Shown here piece by piece: positions 13,859-23,755 of a stretch of 64,000 nucleotides of DNA. The position numbers were made by a program, and so were the translations under genes. The notes under the pieces were generated by a model. That model did no database searches, was not told the origin of the DNA, and was given only the letters and a program-made list of their open reading frames with translations. Source of the stretch: Euglena gracilis. Taxonomy: Eukaryota; Euglenida; Euglenophyceae; Euglenales. Each line of letters starts with the position of its first letter. Position 1 is the stretch's first letter. The DNA lies in contig CP154956.1 in the NCBI GenBank assembly GCA_039621445.1, positions 4,958,170 to 5,022,169 of the forward strand. The letters run 5' to 3'.

Positions 13859-14321
13859 CAAGAGGAACGCCATGGGTGGGGAACACATTCTGGGACAGCT
13901 GGGTGTCCCAGAATGATGGCTAGCCGTTGCTTGAGCAGCAGCATGCTCTGTGCCCACCAGCCTGAACTGGGCAATGACCGACGCCATGAATTGGCCGAAG
14001 GTTGGAGACAGGGCAGAAGACCCTCCAGTGCATCATTCGGATTTTAAAAAGTCACCAGCGCGTATAATACAGATAAAAAAAATGGGGAAACGATGCGGTC
14101 TTTTTTGAATTTTGAAAACATGCAAGGGAACCTTTTTTCTTTGTGACTTCTTATCCGAGCTCAAAAAAAGTTACCATAGCTCATACCAAACATTTTCAGA
14201 GTCGACTATGCGTGCAAGGGGGGCAGCTCCTCCAAATATATATATATATATATAGATATATATATATATATATATATATAGAGTATATAATATATATATA
14301 TATATATATATAGATATATAT

Positions 14322-14355
<34 letters not shown>

Positions 14356-14489
14356 ATATATATATAAACATTTTCAGAGTCGACTATGCGTGCAAGGGGG
14401 GCAGCTCCTCCAAATATATATATATATATATATATATAGATATATATATATATATAGATATATATCTATATATATATATATATATATCT

Positions 14490-14546
<57 letters not shown>

Positions 14547-16703
14547 GGGAAGACTTTCAATCTCTGCAGGTTGAGGCGACCCCCCTCTGACAGAGGAATT
14601 TATTCTCCTGAGCAACTGCAAGCGGATGAATCCTGGAGAGCTTCCCTGTCTGCCATTCTCAAGGACCCAACAATTTTGGGATTGCATTACCTGAGCCGGG
14701 TCCAAAGGAATTTCCCGGGGAAGTGTTGCTGCAGACGAGACCCCCCTGCAGCCAGGGAATTTCTCAAGCTGGTAGGGAACCTGCCTTTGGACTTGGGGAG
14801 GGCTTCCAGCCAGCTTGGTTTAACCCCCCCTCCATTTCTTGGGAAGACCCCCGCCCGCAATACTGCCCATCTGTGAAGGGCACCTATCAAATTGAAGGGC
14901 ACAAGAAACAAGTAACACTCGTTGCAGTTCGGGGAAAGTGGTCAGGAACTGGAACACCCGTGGTAATGTGGGCGGGTGAAGTACTTGCCTTTCAGATATT
15001 GTTCAAAGGGAAGACTAAAAAGTGTTTGCCAATACCAGGGTTGGATTTCTCCCAAACTTTCAATTTCTACCCCCCGTAAGACTTTCAGCCCTGGCTCAGA
15101 CAAAGAGACATCTTTTTTGGACCATGAAGCAAAGAAAATGCAAACAACCTGCGGTTTTCAGAGGCTGCTTGATTTTATTTGCAAACGGTTTCAGAGGTTG
15201 CTTTAGACTGCATGCAGAGTTTTTGTTTTGTTTTGTATCCCGATGTGGGGAATGGGGGTGGGTGGGTGGGTGGATGGGTCTGTCCAAAGTGCTGAAAAAA
15301 ACTTGGGACCAAAAATGATCACCCCAAAGTGGTCACCGGCCCCCTAAAGTTTTTTTAATGTGTGAAAGCATTTCCAAATCTGTGTTTTGTGGTGCGAAAA
15401 ATCATGCTTTCAACCCAAGAAAAACAAAAAAAAATGAATGCTACAGAGATAAAAAAAATGAACTTTTTTCAAAAAAACCTTGCAATAAATTTTCCCCCAA
15501 ACCCTCCATGACTTTTTTTTGTTTTTTTTAAAAAAAACAATTTTTTAAAAAAACATGTCTTTTTTGTTTCAAAAAAAAACAAGCTGTCAACCTTGCCTCC
15601 GAGTCAACATTCATATTTCTGTCTTGTTGGGCACCCTCTCCCCTTTGCGCTCGACGGCGGGCCCCAAAACCTGATGCAATATTAATCGAATGGAAACAAG
15701 AAGGGAACAAACTTGTCCATTCCTGCCATTTTTATCTCACCCTCTCCCTGAGCCAATCCACGTTGCCGTCAGAGGTTTTTTCCAAACCCCTCAGGTGATT
15801 GACAAAATATTCAGGTAGGTGCCTGATTTTGAGGCACAATTTTTGTAACATTTGGAATGGTGATGCCTAATTTGGTGTCAAAATGCCAATTTGTGGTTGA
15901 GGATTCCTAATTTGGAGCCTAAAAAGGATTTTTCCTCAAAAATTCGTTTTTGGTGATTCCTAATTTGGCCACCGAAAATGTGATGTTCCCCCCGTGACCC
16001 CCCCGTTACCCCCCTCGTGACCCCCCCCGTCCCGAACCCCGAAAAATTTTCTTCAAAAAATGACTATTTCGCAAGGAAGAAGGTCAATTTTTGCTTTTTT
16101 CATTTTTTTAAAAAAAACATGTTTTTTTTTAAAATTTTTTTTAAAAAAAAACAAAAAAACGTCAACCCTGCTCGAAGGTTGTTGTTGAGGTGGCCATTGT
16201 TCAGTCTAAGATGGAAGCAATCGTTGCAGAAGAAAAAGTGTGGAAGACAAAAAGACAAAAATGAAAAAAAGTCATAAAATTTCATTTTTGGATGTTTTTG
16301 ACCATTTTGGCAGTTTTTGAACTTAGTAGGATTCAAAATATATATTATATATAATATATATATATTATATCTCTAGCTGTATATCTATATATATATATAT
16401 ATATATTCATAGTATATATCTATCTATATATATTATATCCCTATATATCTATATCTCTTATATATATATATATATATATAGATCTATATATATATAGATA
16501 TATATATATATATATATATTCCCACCAATCCCTAATCCTCATCAACTTATCTCATATATCTATATCTCTACTCTCTCTCTTCTCTCTCTCTCTATATCTC
16601 TATCTATCTCTCCTCTCACTCTCTCTTCTATCCTCTCTACCTATCTCTCTCTCATCTCATCTCTCTCCTCTCTCTCTCTATATCTCTCTCTATATCTCTA
16701 TAC

Positions 16704-16738
<35 letters not shown>

Positions 16739-19700
16739 ATCTATCTCTCTCTCTTTTCTCTATATATGGGCAGGGATTGATGAGAATCGGAAATTGGGTG
16801 ATTCCATCTATTTTTTTTCATAAAAAATTGGTTTGATAGATCAGAACCATTGCACCTGGTCAAAAGCGCAATGGCTCTGATCTATCAAACTTATTTTTTT
16901 CTTGTGGAAAAAGCAACCCTGGCAGATAATTGAGAGATGGCATTTCAAAATATTCAAGAAAAATGTTTTTAACAACCAGTGATCAAGGTTGTTAAAGAAA
17001 GAAAAAAATTAGAGAGAAATTAAGGAGAAGCAAAAGGGAGCACACAAATGTGCAGATATTGACGTGGTGTGAAGGCATAATCACAGAACAGAATTCGAAA
17101 TTCCACCACACATCATAATTCTGCGAGCCCATCATAATTCTGTGTTTTACTGTTTGCCACCGCTGCTGCTTTTGCAACAAATAATTATAATTATTGTTAA
17201 AATTATTATTACATAATGTGTGAAATTTCAGCACATGTCACAAATCTACAAGCTCTCGTCCACCCTTAGCACAACCAGGGCTGTCACGAGGCCCTGTGCC
17301 TGCATAATAGTGTTCTTGGCCCGGGCCATAAGGTCCAGCGTGCTCTGCAGGAACTCCTGCCCCGTCGCATTCAGCTGGGCTGTGGACCGGATGTAATCGG
17401 AGTCCAGTATGCTGGAGACCAGCGTGCTGGAGTCATCAACAGGCGTGCCGCAGTGACCACCTTCTACTTAGGCGGCCGGATTCGCAATTCAGGGTTTTTC
17501 CTTTAGAATTTGCACATTTGCGCAAATGCGCAAACTTACAAAATTCCTGGACCCTGTACCCTGACACACGGAACACAATTTATGAACTGTGACACCCCTC
17601 TATTGGAGGGGATTAACTCCCAGTAGGTTGGTGTAAATGCTGCTTACCGAGTGATGTGAATAGGGCTGATGGTGAGATTGGTGCTCTTGTACATCAAACA
17701 GGAGAGAGGCACACACCCCTTGGAAATGGTGATGACGTGCTGGCTGAACTGACTTGGATACTGCCGCCACCGGTAAGAACACACGGAGCCTCATTAGATC
17801 ACACACCACAGACTACATCAGCCAGCTGTCACGCAACTGATTTGTGTTTGTCAGAAGACACCAATGAAGACCATAACCCTACGAGGTTTTAAAATGTGAT
17901 GGGCGGGTTGGTGCGCGCATTTGCGCAAATAAACACAATTACGTTTGTGCGCATATTTGCACAAATGTGCGCACAAACATTTAGTACACCGCTTCAAAAA
18001 GATGTGTTTCATTGAGCCTTGATGCACACAAACAAAGTTTGTTTGCGCGTGCAAATGCGCAAATGAACAAACATCAGTTGTGCGATACCATCTCCTCCTT
18101 CGTGGCAGCTGGGGAACGCAATTCCACATGCCAACCATTGATATGCACCACGATTACGTGGTGACGAAATTTGTGGTGAGAGGTAGTGTGTAATGCTCAC
18201 TGGAACACGGCATCTCACTGGCCAAAATTTGCCTGTCTTACGTGTGTACATTTGCACTGCTGTTCCCTGGCTCGAACAGCCTGTTGTTTTGGTGTCATCT
18301 GTTTGGCAGTTAAATGTAATGAATTGATGACGTGCAAATGACCTGTGACTGTTCGACACCTGTTCTGCAACAGGACTGTGTCACAAAAAGACAAAATTTG
18401 GCACTTGAAATGCCCGGGATGCGTCCGGCCAGAGTCCGTTTTATGTTTATTCTCCACCATTTTCCCCTTGAAAAACGTAAAACACACCAGTTTTTATGTA
18501 TGATTTGGGGGGAGTGAGTCCCACCGCTTTGATGCCACCCATCCAGTGGTAAATGTTCAAGACTTTGTTGCATCCAAAGTGACGGGTGTTTGAAGGCTAC
18601 CTTTCTCCGGCCGTTGGTTGCCACGTCGTCCCCCCTGTCTCATCACGCCCCGGTTGCGGGGTATAACGTGGCCGCTAAAGCTGGGTGTTGTTGCACCGGG
18701 GAGGTGGATGCCGGTCTGGTGGGTGCTGAAGCATCAGCAGCTGATGTGGCTGCAGCAGCGGAGCCGAGGCCGCAGGCCAGTGGCAGGTCCGTAGGAATCC
18801 TAAAATTGGTGCCGGTGGACGCGTACCGTTACTGGGTGGCTGTACACCCACCTTCAGGAGATTCTCTGTCTCCATCTTTTCAGGACCTGTCTATGGTCCA
18901 AAAACGGCACCATAACACCATGTGCCGGAGGAGACGTTGTGGTCATTTGCTTTCAACCCATTCAGAAGCCACTAAAGGCAGTTGTTGGAGGGCCAAATGA
19001 AGTAGTTTTTACTCCTCCATTGGTGGTTTATTTGCACATTTGCGCGCATCACGCTGTTTTTGGGCGCAAATGCGCAAATAAACCAAATGTAAATTGTGCA
19101 GTTTCTTCATGCAGTTCATTTGCACATTTGCGCCCACAAACGATGTGATGCGCGCATTTGCGCAAATGAACCACATCTGCTGCTGGTGTTTGACAGTTGT
19201 GTTTCCGTCACACCATTCTTCTTTGTATTTATTTGCACACTTGCGTGCACAAACAAAGAACATGTTTATGCGCACATTTGCGCAAATGCGCGCATAAACA
19301 TAATTTTGTTTGTGCGCACATTTGCGCCCATAAGCTTGCGCGTCGACAAACAGTGTGACAAACCTACCAACTGGACGGCCCGTTGGTCTGCGCACTCACA
19401 GCTCCTTTGTCACGCCGTTTACCAACCGCGTCAATGCACGGGCACTAAAGCCCAATCCTTGAAGGACATGTTTATGTTTATTTATGCAAATGCGCAAAAA
19501 AAAGTAAACATGTTGGCGAGCGCATTTGCGCAAATAAACACAAATTTGTCCTCCAAGAAGCGGGCACACCCGGGGACACAGCCGAAAGAAGCAACAAGGG
19601 CAGTAAAGGTCCCATTCCTTTGCCGCTTTTTGCGGGTTTTTTTTTCGCTTCCGGGGGGGGGGGAGGTCCCGAGGGTTTTGACGTGCAGAGAGTTCTTCTT

Positions 19701-22430
19701 CGGACCCCCCAAAACACCATTTTTTTGCCAAAGTCCTTGGGGTCATACCGCCAAAAACAGCTCTTTTTCGCTCATTTCTTGCACTCTCTTGTCAAAGTGT
19801 TTTCAAACCCCCGGGGTCACAAAGCCGAATCAAAAAAAGAATTAAAAATATTGGAAATTTGCGTAAATGCGCAAATCAACGTAAAAACCCTTAAGTGCGA
19901 AGTCGGACGCCTAAGTTCTACTGGGATGTGGATGCTGCCATCAGCTCAACTTTAATTCTCGGTTCTGATTCCAGAAAAGTCAAACATTTTGAAAACTGAG
20001 TTGGAATTGCCGTGATCCGATGGATTCCCAAAAGGTTTCGATTTGGATCCAAAAGCCACACCCATTGTTACAATCCACACCCTGTAGTTGAGCTGGGCAG
20101 GGACACCATCACAGGGGTAGGGCCGCATGCAACCCTTCGACGAAGTGTGGGTAATCAGTCAATTGAAGGAATATGCAACAAGGTCCCTCAAAGTATACAA
20201 TGCAAATATGCAAGTTGCACGTAAATTCCTGGGGTTGTACACTTTATTGCTGAAAATACTTTCAATTTGTGTTCAACTTTCAACTCGGACCCCTTCCCCT
20301 CTGGGGGACCACGAATAAAAGGCTGACAAAGACATGCAAGTGTTTGCTATCCTTTATGTTTATTTTGAAGAAGAATGATAAAACATTGGACAAAAATTGA
20401 ATTGAAAGCCAAAATTGCAGGAAAAAACTGAAGGCATGCATTACAAAACACCTTGCCTTGATCATGTTGCTACAATTGTCAATGTGCCATGTGACAACAG
20501 ATTGAAATTGAAAACTGAAATTGAAAATTGCTGCAAAAACTGTCGAATTGTTTTTGCAGACTTACAATTTTTCAATTTTAAATTAAAAAAAATTGCACAG
20601 TGTCTGGCCGCTCTTTGGGAGCTTTGGGAGGGGTGTTCTTAAGCACCCCAGGGGGGGTCCAACAGCCCTTCCTGCAAAAAGGTGCTGGCTGAAAAAAGAT
20701 GCTGGCTGGACCCCCCTGGGGGGGGGGTCTGGTGGGGGGGGGGGGTCTGGCCAGCTGGCAGTCGGACCTGGCTGGTTCCCAGAAACCAGGCAAAAGAAGC
20801 CCAACCTAGGGGTGGAATTCTCCAGCAAAATTTGGAGGTAAAATCCCAAAAGCGCCTAAAAAAAAAATGACATTTTGGCCAATTTTGACCCCCTTTTCAA
20901 AAATTTTGGGCACTTTGCACCAAAAATTCCATCGAGCCAGGTTGGCCCCAGCGCTTGATGGCAGCGGACCCCTGGGCGAGTCGGCAACCCGGCTGGGGGC
21001 ACCGTTGGCTGTTTTGGGGGGCAAAATTTTTTGGCTCCAGTGCTTGCGTTGTGCCGAAAACCAGTCACCCAGACCGCGCCACTGTTTAAGTTGGGGGTGT
21101 CCCTCCCATTGCCCCCCCCCCCACTTTGGGGGGGTCCGACCCCACCTGCCTTACCCCCTTTGCCTTAAAATGGGGATCCCGGGGGATCCTCATTTTTGGC
21201 ACTTTTGTGAAAAACCTGCCAATTTGTCAAAACTGCCAAAAAATTCAGCGCAAAGCGTCGGAAGGAAAAATTTGATCTTTTGGGGGGTCCTGGGTTTCCA
21301 CTCCCCCCTGGTCTGGACCCCCCTTGGCAGGTGGGGGGGGTGGTCCAGACCCCCCCGTCCAGGAGGGGGAGGGGAATCCCCTCCTGAACCCCGTAACACC
21401 CTCCATATCGAAGTCTGGGGTACGGTCACCTCTGGCTCAAGAGGACCTGTTTGCAGGCAGATTGGGGATGCAAAATGTGACCTTCAGCGAAGCGCGTGCC
21501 ACCCCTCAAAAAAATATTATCCAGCTGTTAAACCCCCCCCAAAAATAAGACCCCCCCAAAAACAAGACCCCCCCCCCAAAATAAGACCCCCCCTGGGCCG
21601 ATCGAGCAAAAATCCAAAAATAAGACCCCCCCCCCCATAAATAAGACCCCCCTTGACGGCGCGAAGCGCCGGAGATGGTGAAAATTTTCCCTGAAAAATT
21701 ACCAAAAACCCCAATTTCATGCACAAAAATGATGAAATTTCAAAAAATTTCAGATTTTTGAAGTGGAAAAAAAAGGGTAAATGTCAAATTACACCAATTT
21801 ACACATGGCGCGAAGCGCCGAAGGAAAAAAATTAGCACTCTCGGGAACCTGAAAAATGGTGTTTTTTTCGGGCCCGGGTCGGTCAAGAAAAAATCCAAAA
21901 ATAAGACCCCCCCAAAAATAAGACCCCCCTGGAGGCTTCCAGCAACGGACCCAAAAATAAGACCCGGGTCTTATTTTGGGGGGGGGGGTTATGGTGGGTG
22001 GGAGAAATCCCCTCAATCCACAAAAAAATGGGTGGGGACCACAGGGCTTCTGGTATTCCCTGTAGCCAGTCCTGGTGCGGTGCGCCTGGCTGCTGATCAA
22101 CTGCCACACCAGCTGTGCGAAGTCCTCCGTCGCACCAGTCGCCAAGCCAACGAACCCTCTGGCCATGTCCCGGAGCTGCTGGCAGACCCTTGCAGTTCGC
22201 ACTCAACATTGGAGCCAGCAAAGCATGGGGCCAATGAGCCAGTGGGGCACGTAGGGAATCCTGTCTGAAAGCCAATTCACCTCACCCAGAAAGCAATGTC
22301 CTTTAACTTGAAAAGGTCTGGTTCACCATAGGACGTGCTGTAGGTCAGCCCCCAGGTCGCTGTGGAGCTTACAATCACGGAGATGGCCAGTGTGATGACG
22401 AACACGACACTCAGCCGCATATGATGTGAT
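4004..22430 (-). CDS. gene A: receptor-type protein with Cache-like ectodomain (probable receptor nucleotide cyclase), partial, multi-exon
   Basis: This is the span of minus-strand exons that I join by order and content: 22327-22430 (signal-anchor helix), 22040-22188, 19916-19944 plus 17262-17461 (one exon split by an element), 13858-13995, 11236-11341, 10470-10642, 9593-9769, 8909-9013, 8604-8698 and 4004-4120. Direct evidence is the hydrophobic first exon, Cys- and NxS/T-rich extracellular exons, and a Cache signature (DPRCRAWY, then TVTLSYP, then [13 protein letters not shown]) in the right order. Single-exon borders at 9593, 8909 and 8698 are clean and in phase. A cyclase domain is inferred from family resemblance to gene C and from its TM exon. 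The 3' part would lie left of base 1. Whether the gene is intact is unknown. Confidence 0.6.
4195..4270. repeat. ATATGC-type 11-bp repeats, arm 1
   Basis: 'aatatgcggg', 'aatatgctca', 'aatatgcaga' and 'aatatgcgat' recur with about 11-bp period. The inverse motif ('gcatatttt', 'gcgcatattt') is tandem at 7380-7575, so the two blocks could be arms of one large degenerate foldback spanning 4.2-7.6 kb. Confidence 0.45.
4637..4748. repeat. 11-bp tandem repeat GGCCATTTTTA
   Basis: About ten imperfect units of 'ggccattttta/ggccactttag' lie head to tail. Looser units of the same type occur at 4320-4460. The inverse type ('aaaatggccac') is tandem at 6780-7050. Confidence 0.6.
4749..5049. other. intergenic or intronic stretch without recognised gene
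   Basis: About 300 bp of mixed composition. I searched it for snRNA and tRNA signatures because of its compact GC-rich look and found none. It has one short palindromic part around 'ctaccccctaagcaaaagggg'. Confidence 0.3.
5050..6265 (-). repeat. composite repeat R1, inverted copy
   Basis: From 5310 to 5720 the 190-200 bp units of R1 run in reverse (e.g. 'aaatcaaaggaaatgaatgtctggagacc'). From 5730 to 6260 about four of the 150-bp units follow in reverse ('ggtcaaaaaagtcgaaaaa', 'cccgtttttggcc'). A short forward-oriented R1 piece lies at 5077-5140. Reading frames across it are produced by the repeat. Confidence 0.7.
6780..7060. repeat. 11-bp tandem repeat AAAATGGCCAC type
   Basis: Imperfect units such as 'aaaatggtcac', 'aaaagtggtc' and 'aaaatggccaaaacatggcc' run through most of this stretch. 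They are the inverse of the 4637-4748 array. Confidence 0.55.
7380..7660. repeat. GCATATTTT-type repeats, arm 2
   Basis: Repeated 'gcatatttt', 'gcgcatattt' and 'cacatatttt' motifs, inverse to the block at 4195-4270. 7660-8590 holds no further recognised element or gene. Confidence 0.5.
8604..8698 (-). CDS. gene A exon: middle of Cache-like domain
   Basis: The acceptor 'gtggacgcag' is followed in phase 0 by [20 protein letters not shown] and ILSSHAGSS. Cache domains show the same 'W/S-x-V-Y...T-x-S-x-P' pattern between the RPWY motif and the last strand. The exon at 8909-9013 ends in phase 0, so the junction is consistent. The frame reaches a stop at about 8590. A GC donor after 'caatatg' or a break near 'cgcca' must end it; the exact end is open. 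Confidence 0.6.
8909..9013 (-). CDS. gene A exon: Cache-like domain with DPRCRAWY motif
   Basis: 105 nt, phase 0 at both ends, between acceptor 'aaattgtaag' and donor 'actgag|gttttt'. It encodes [20 protein letters not shown] and a basic tail. 'DPR-x-R-x-WY' is the hallmark of the Cache fold in extracellular sensor domains, where it sits before the T-x-S-x-P strand, exactly as here. Cache domains bind small ligands outside the cell. The alternative that it is a fortuitous frame is unlikely given borders, motif and order. Confidence 0.72.
9593..9769 (-). CDS. gene A exon: Cys-rich, N-glycosylation-type ectodomain
   Basis: 177 nt, phase 0 to 0, acceptor 'gttttggcaag' and donor 'gctcag|gtggct'. 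It encodes [20 protein letters not shown] and then a part with four Cys and NST, NIT and NGT sequons (about residues 31-55), typical of an extracellular segment. Its 3' neighbour on the same strand is the DPRCRAWY exon, in matching phase. Confidence 0.7.
10060..10320 (-). other. GC-rich coding-like block, possible exon of gene A
   Basis: A strong acceptor-like tract ('tttttttcccgcag') opens a GC-rich island in which all three minus frames stay open for 55 or more codons. The position between known exons of gene A suggests an exon, but the frame cannot be chosen. Confidence 0.3.
10470..10642 (-). CDS. gene A exon, ectodomain-type
   Basis: After the acceptor 'cccccccag' a minus frame reads a Pro/Ala-rich linker and then [20 protein letters not shown] followed by [12 protein letters not shown]. 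Codon pattern and amino-acid composition look genuine. The 3' border is not resolved ('gctg|ggtctg' is one option). The phase with the exon at 11236-11341 does not match directly, so one exon may be missing between them. Confidence 0.5.
11236..11341 (-). CDS. gene A exon, paralogue of the + strand exon at 49.5 kb
   Basis: Acceptor 'cccgccccag', phase 0. It encodes [20 protein letters not shown] and MGMLCMA, with donor 'ggcaa|gtgcgg' (phase 1). The + strand block at 49517-49624 reads GLMSLSQRADQPLDDATCIL and LGTVCVVGT with a donor in the same phase. Conservation of frame between two copies supports real coding. Function is presumed extracellular from its neighbours. Confidence 0.62.
11560..11800. 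repeat. dispersed repeat, related to 40.0-40.3 kb
   Basis: 'gctgcatcattttcac...tgtgaaggggggggg...atttggac' resembles 'gatgcatcattttccac...tgtgaagaggggggg...atttggac' at 40230-40290. 'aaagttatttggg' nearby also recurs, inverted, at 39995-40055. 11800-12190 shows nothing I can name. Confidence 0.4.
12197..12641. mobile_element. hAT-like MITE, CATACATC subfamily, old copy
   Basis: It starts 'catacatccttttaagg' and ends '..ccttaaagagatgtgtg', with interior collinear with the copy at 56121-56555 (blocks 'gctagaaatttggg', 'ccccagctggacc', 'tttttcaaaaaa', 'ggggctggctgcag'). The target duplication is no longer visible and the hairpin 'ggcgctttatagc' is degraded, so this is an old insertion. Confidence 0.7.
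13747..13857. repeat. (CA)n microsatellite
   Basis: About 111 bp of nearly perfect CA. On the minus strand it begins directly after the candidate exon 13858-13995, where (GT)n takes the place of the donor. Confidence 0.95.
13858..13995 (-). CDS. gene A candidate exon next to (GT)n
   Basis: The minus frame reads [20 protein letters not shown] and [10 protein letters not shown] second frame is also open. It resembles the helical ectodomain exons in composition and lies between them. If real, its donor is the first GT of the (GT)n microsatellite ('cttgct|gtgtgt'). Confidence 0.4.
14188..14547. repeat. AT microsatellite with a duplicated unique segment
   Basis: About 50 bp ('aaacattttcagagtcgact' and following) are repeated 178 bp apart, at 14188 and 14366, each followed by a long (TA)n with GA interruptions. 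This is a tandem duplication including microsatellite. Confidence 0.85.
16337..16768. repeat. (TA)n and (TC)n microsatellite
   Basis: TA-rich to about 16520, then TC/CT-rich with 'tctatatctc' variants to 16768. 14560-16330 between this and the previous array holds only short AT-rich segments and no supported gene. Confidence 0.85.
16835..16895. repeat. inverted repeat (hairpin)
   Basis: 'ttggtttgatagatcagaac' is followed by '..ctctgatctatcaaactt', giving arms of about 18 bp around a 30-bp loop. No flanking duplication was found. Confidence 0.55.
17262..17461 (-). CDS. gene A exon, 3' part (exon split by a mobile element)
   Basis: The minus frame reads [20 protein letters not shown], then [17 protein letters not shown] and ..[20 protein letters not shown]. 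It has an NAT sequon and heptad-like leucines, as in the helical membrane-distal part of sensor ectodomains. It joins in frame with 19916-19944 once the element 17468-19915 and one duplication are removed. The 3' border lies between about 17262 and 17310. Confidence 0.62.
17468..19915. mobile_element. palindrome-rich foldback element P1 inserted in a gene A exon
   Basis: 2448 bp with terminal inverted repeats: 'ttaggcggccggattcgca' on the left, the inverse of 'tgcgaagtcggacgcctaag' on the right. It is flanked by 6-bp duplications TTCTAC at 17462-17467 and 19916-19921. Inside, more than ten palindromes of the type 'tttgcgcaaatgcgcaaa' occur, often beside 'aaacaaa'. No transposase is recognised. 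A + strand frame at 18590-19000 is open for 136 codons but resembles nothing. Confidence 0.8.
18590..19000 (+). other. open frame inside element P1, no recognised product
   Basis: 136 codons on the + strand with an Ala-rich middle and a Cys triplet near residue 33. It could be a captured gene piece or chance, since this part is GC-rich. No motif is recognised. Confidence 0.25.
19916..19944 (-). CDS. gene A exon, 5' part (split by P1)
   Basis: After the acceptor 'aaagttgag' the minus frame reads [10 protein letters not shown], whose last codons fall in the duplicated TTCTAC site. Removing P1 gives [20 protein letters not shown] without a stop, which is strong evidence that one exon was interrupted. 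Confidence 0.6.
20635..21470. repeat. G-tract foldback family F2, copy with inner hairpins
   Basis: It contains 'cttaagcaccccaggggggg', paired 'ctggacccccc' and 'ggggggtctgg' tracts, 'ttttcaaaaattttgggcac' and a degenerate 'cagcgcaaagcgtcgg' hairpin. Parts recur at 44280-44700, 48380-48960, 51000-51440 and 58180-58370. The limits are approximate; several insertions may overlap. Confidence 0.5.
21525..21990. mobile_element. foldback element with AAAATAAGACCCCCC arrays
   Basis: Direct units 'aaaaataagaccccccc' occur five times at the left end and three times at the right; the right end closes with 'gggtcttattttgggggg', so the termini can pair. Two hairpins 'ggcgcgaagcgccg' lie inside at about 21658 and 21808. 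No duplication or transposase was identified. Confidence 0.65.
22040..22188 (-). CDS. gene A exon, helical ectodomain-type
   Basis: After acceptor 'aactgcaag' the minus frame reads [20 protein letters not shown] and [17 protein letters not shown], to a donor 'ccctgtg|gtcccc'. The amphipathic pattern suits the membrane-proximal helix that follows the signal anchor in sensor receptors. The phase does not match the exon at 22327 exactly, so a small exon or shifted border is possible. Confidence 0.5.
22327..22430 (-). CDS. gene A exon: signal-anchor / transmembrane helix
   Basis: Acceptor 'tcccccccag', donor 'tcctatg|gtgaac'. The frame reads [20 protein letters not shown] followed by [12 protein letters not shown], a single hydrophobic helix of about 20 residues after Arg. 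Paralogue of 31637-31745. In class III cyclases with Cache ectodomains such a helix precedes the extracellular domain. It could contain the start codon. Confidence 0.68.
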
Positions 22431-22849
22431 CTGGGGGGAACAAGCAAAGAATACTGTATCTTGATGAGATTGATGTGAACATATATTTCTACGTTGCACC
22501 TCCACCTCTTCTCACCTCTTTGTCACTCTAAACAAGGCCAAGCCAAGCCAGATCAAAGCAAATCACTTGATTTGAACAGAATTCTCACCTGAAAAGGAAT
22601 CCCTATAGTTCAAAAGCAAATTTATGGAGCTGGAGGTCATTTGGAACGTAACGTCACGATGGTTCGCAAAACTTCAGATTTAGAAAACCCTGAAACATCG
22701 AGGTTTCAAAAGCAGGTTCCGCATGGAGCAAAAGTTCAAATAATGCTGTCAAACGAGTTTCAAAAATCATGGCTGCCCACGGCGTGATTTGCAGGCAAAT
22801 TGGCGTTTATCTTCCGCTTCCTGGGGCGCAGTGATAGTGATTTTGACTC

Positions 22850-23080
22850 AGACTGATCCGCTCTTTTCATGCCTTTGACCTTGCGCGAAAGGGTGGGGGC
22901 GAAGGAAATTAAAAACAAAAAAACAACTTTTTTTGAAAAAAACGGCGGGGGGCGGCGAAGGTAAAAAAGACGGTTTTTTTTCAAAAAAACGGGTTTTTTT
23001 CGAAAAAAACGTGTTTTAAAACGATCGGTTAGAAAACGAGGGCCATCCCTGCTTGCCACAACGTTTTCTACAACCAAAAA
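22850..23080. other. AT/homopolymer-rich stretch without gene
   Basis: Runs of 6-8 A or T with 'cgaaaaaaacg' motifs. I see no gene or element ends. Confidence 0.3.
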
Positions 23081-23258
23081 AACCGATTCCTACCCTAGGG
23101 GTAAAGAGAAAGCTGCCCCCCTACCCACTAACCTTTTACCGCACGTTTCCCATTTTGCGGTACCCCCATTTTGGAGGTTGAATTTGTATCTGAAACGGGC
23201 CCCTTTTGGAAGCTTTGCAGCCCCATCAAATGCTGGCCTTTTTGGTCCCATGTCCGGC

Positions 23259-23354
23259 GTGTCCCAGACGGCGGTTCGGGTGTGAACCCGGTGCCTCACG
23301 CTCGAACCGGCATCCCAGGCACCGGGTTCACGCCCGAACCGGCGTCTGGGACAC
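23259..23354. repeat. perfect-arm hairpin GTGTCCCAGACG
   Basis: Left arm 'gtgtcccagacggcggttcg' continues to 'aacccggtgcc', and the right arm is its near-perfect inverse ending 'cgtctgggacac'. Related 'aacgccggttctgt' pieces recur at 23388 and 23870-23990, so this is a small dispersed family. Confidence 0.75.
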
Positions 23355-23599
23355 AGTTCTCAATATATAAACAACTTACGTGTTTTGGGTGAGAACGCCA
23401 GTTCTGTCGTGAATGAAGAAACCGGCCTGAGGAAGATTTTTCTTTTCTTTTCTTAATCCCAATGGGATGGTGTTCCGCAGAATAGTTCAAGAATGAAGTA
23501 GGGGAGGGAGTATGAAATTGAGTTTTTGCGGCTTTTTTTTGCAAACCACCCCACCAGGGTTTTTTGTGCCAACCTGGGTGGGTGAGTATCCCCAGGAAC

Positions 23600-23755
23600 T
23601 GAACTGCCCAGCCATTTTGGCCCAAAATTTGGCCCAAAAGGCATCGTTTTGGGCAAAATTTATTTCGATTTTATTTCGACTTTTTTGACCTGTTTTTGAC
23701 CCAAGATTGATGGGTTTCAGGCCAAAAATGTGGCGCCGGGGGGTCGAAACGCGCA
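23600..23755 (+). repeat. composite repeat R1, 150-bp unit
   Basis: One unit of the R1 first block ('catcgttttgggc', 'ttgacctgtttttgaccca', 'ggggggtcgaaac') in the same orientation as 1-330. 23770-25180 has no supported gene. Confidence 0.6.

Noticed and set aside
17468-19915. CRISPR-like array of repeated palindromes
   Set aside because: Spacing and orientation vary, repeats differ, there are no cas genes, and the region is eukaryotic and bounded by inverse ends and a target duplication.
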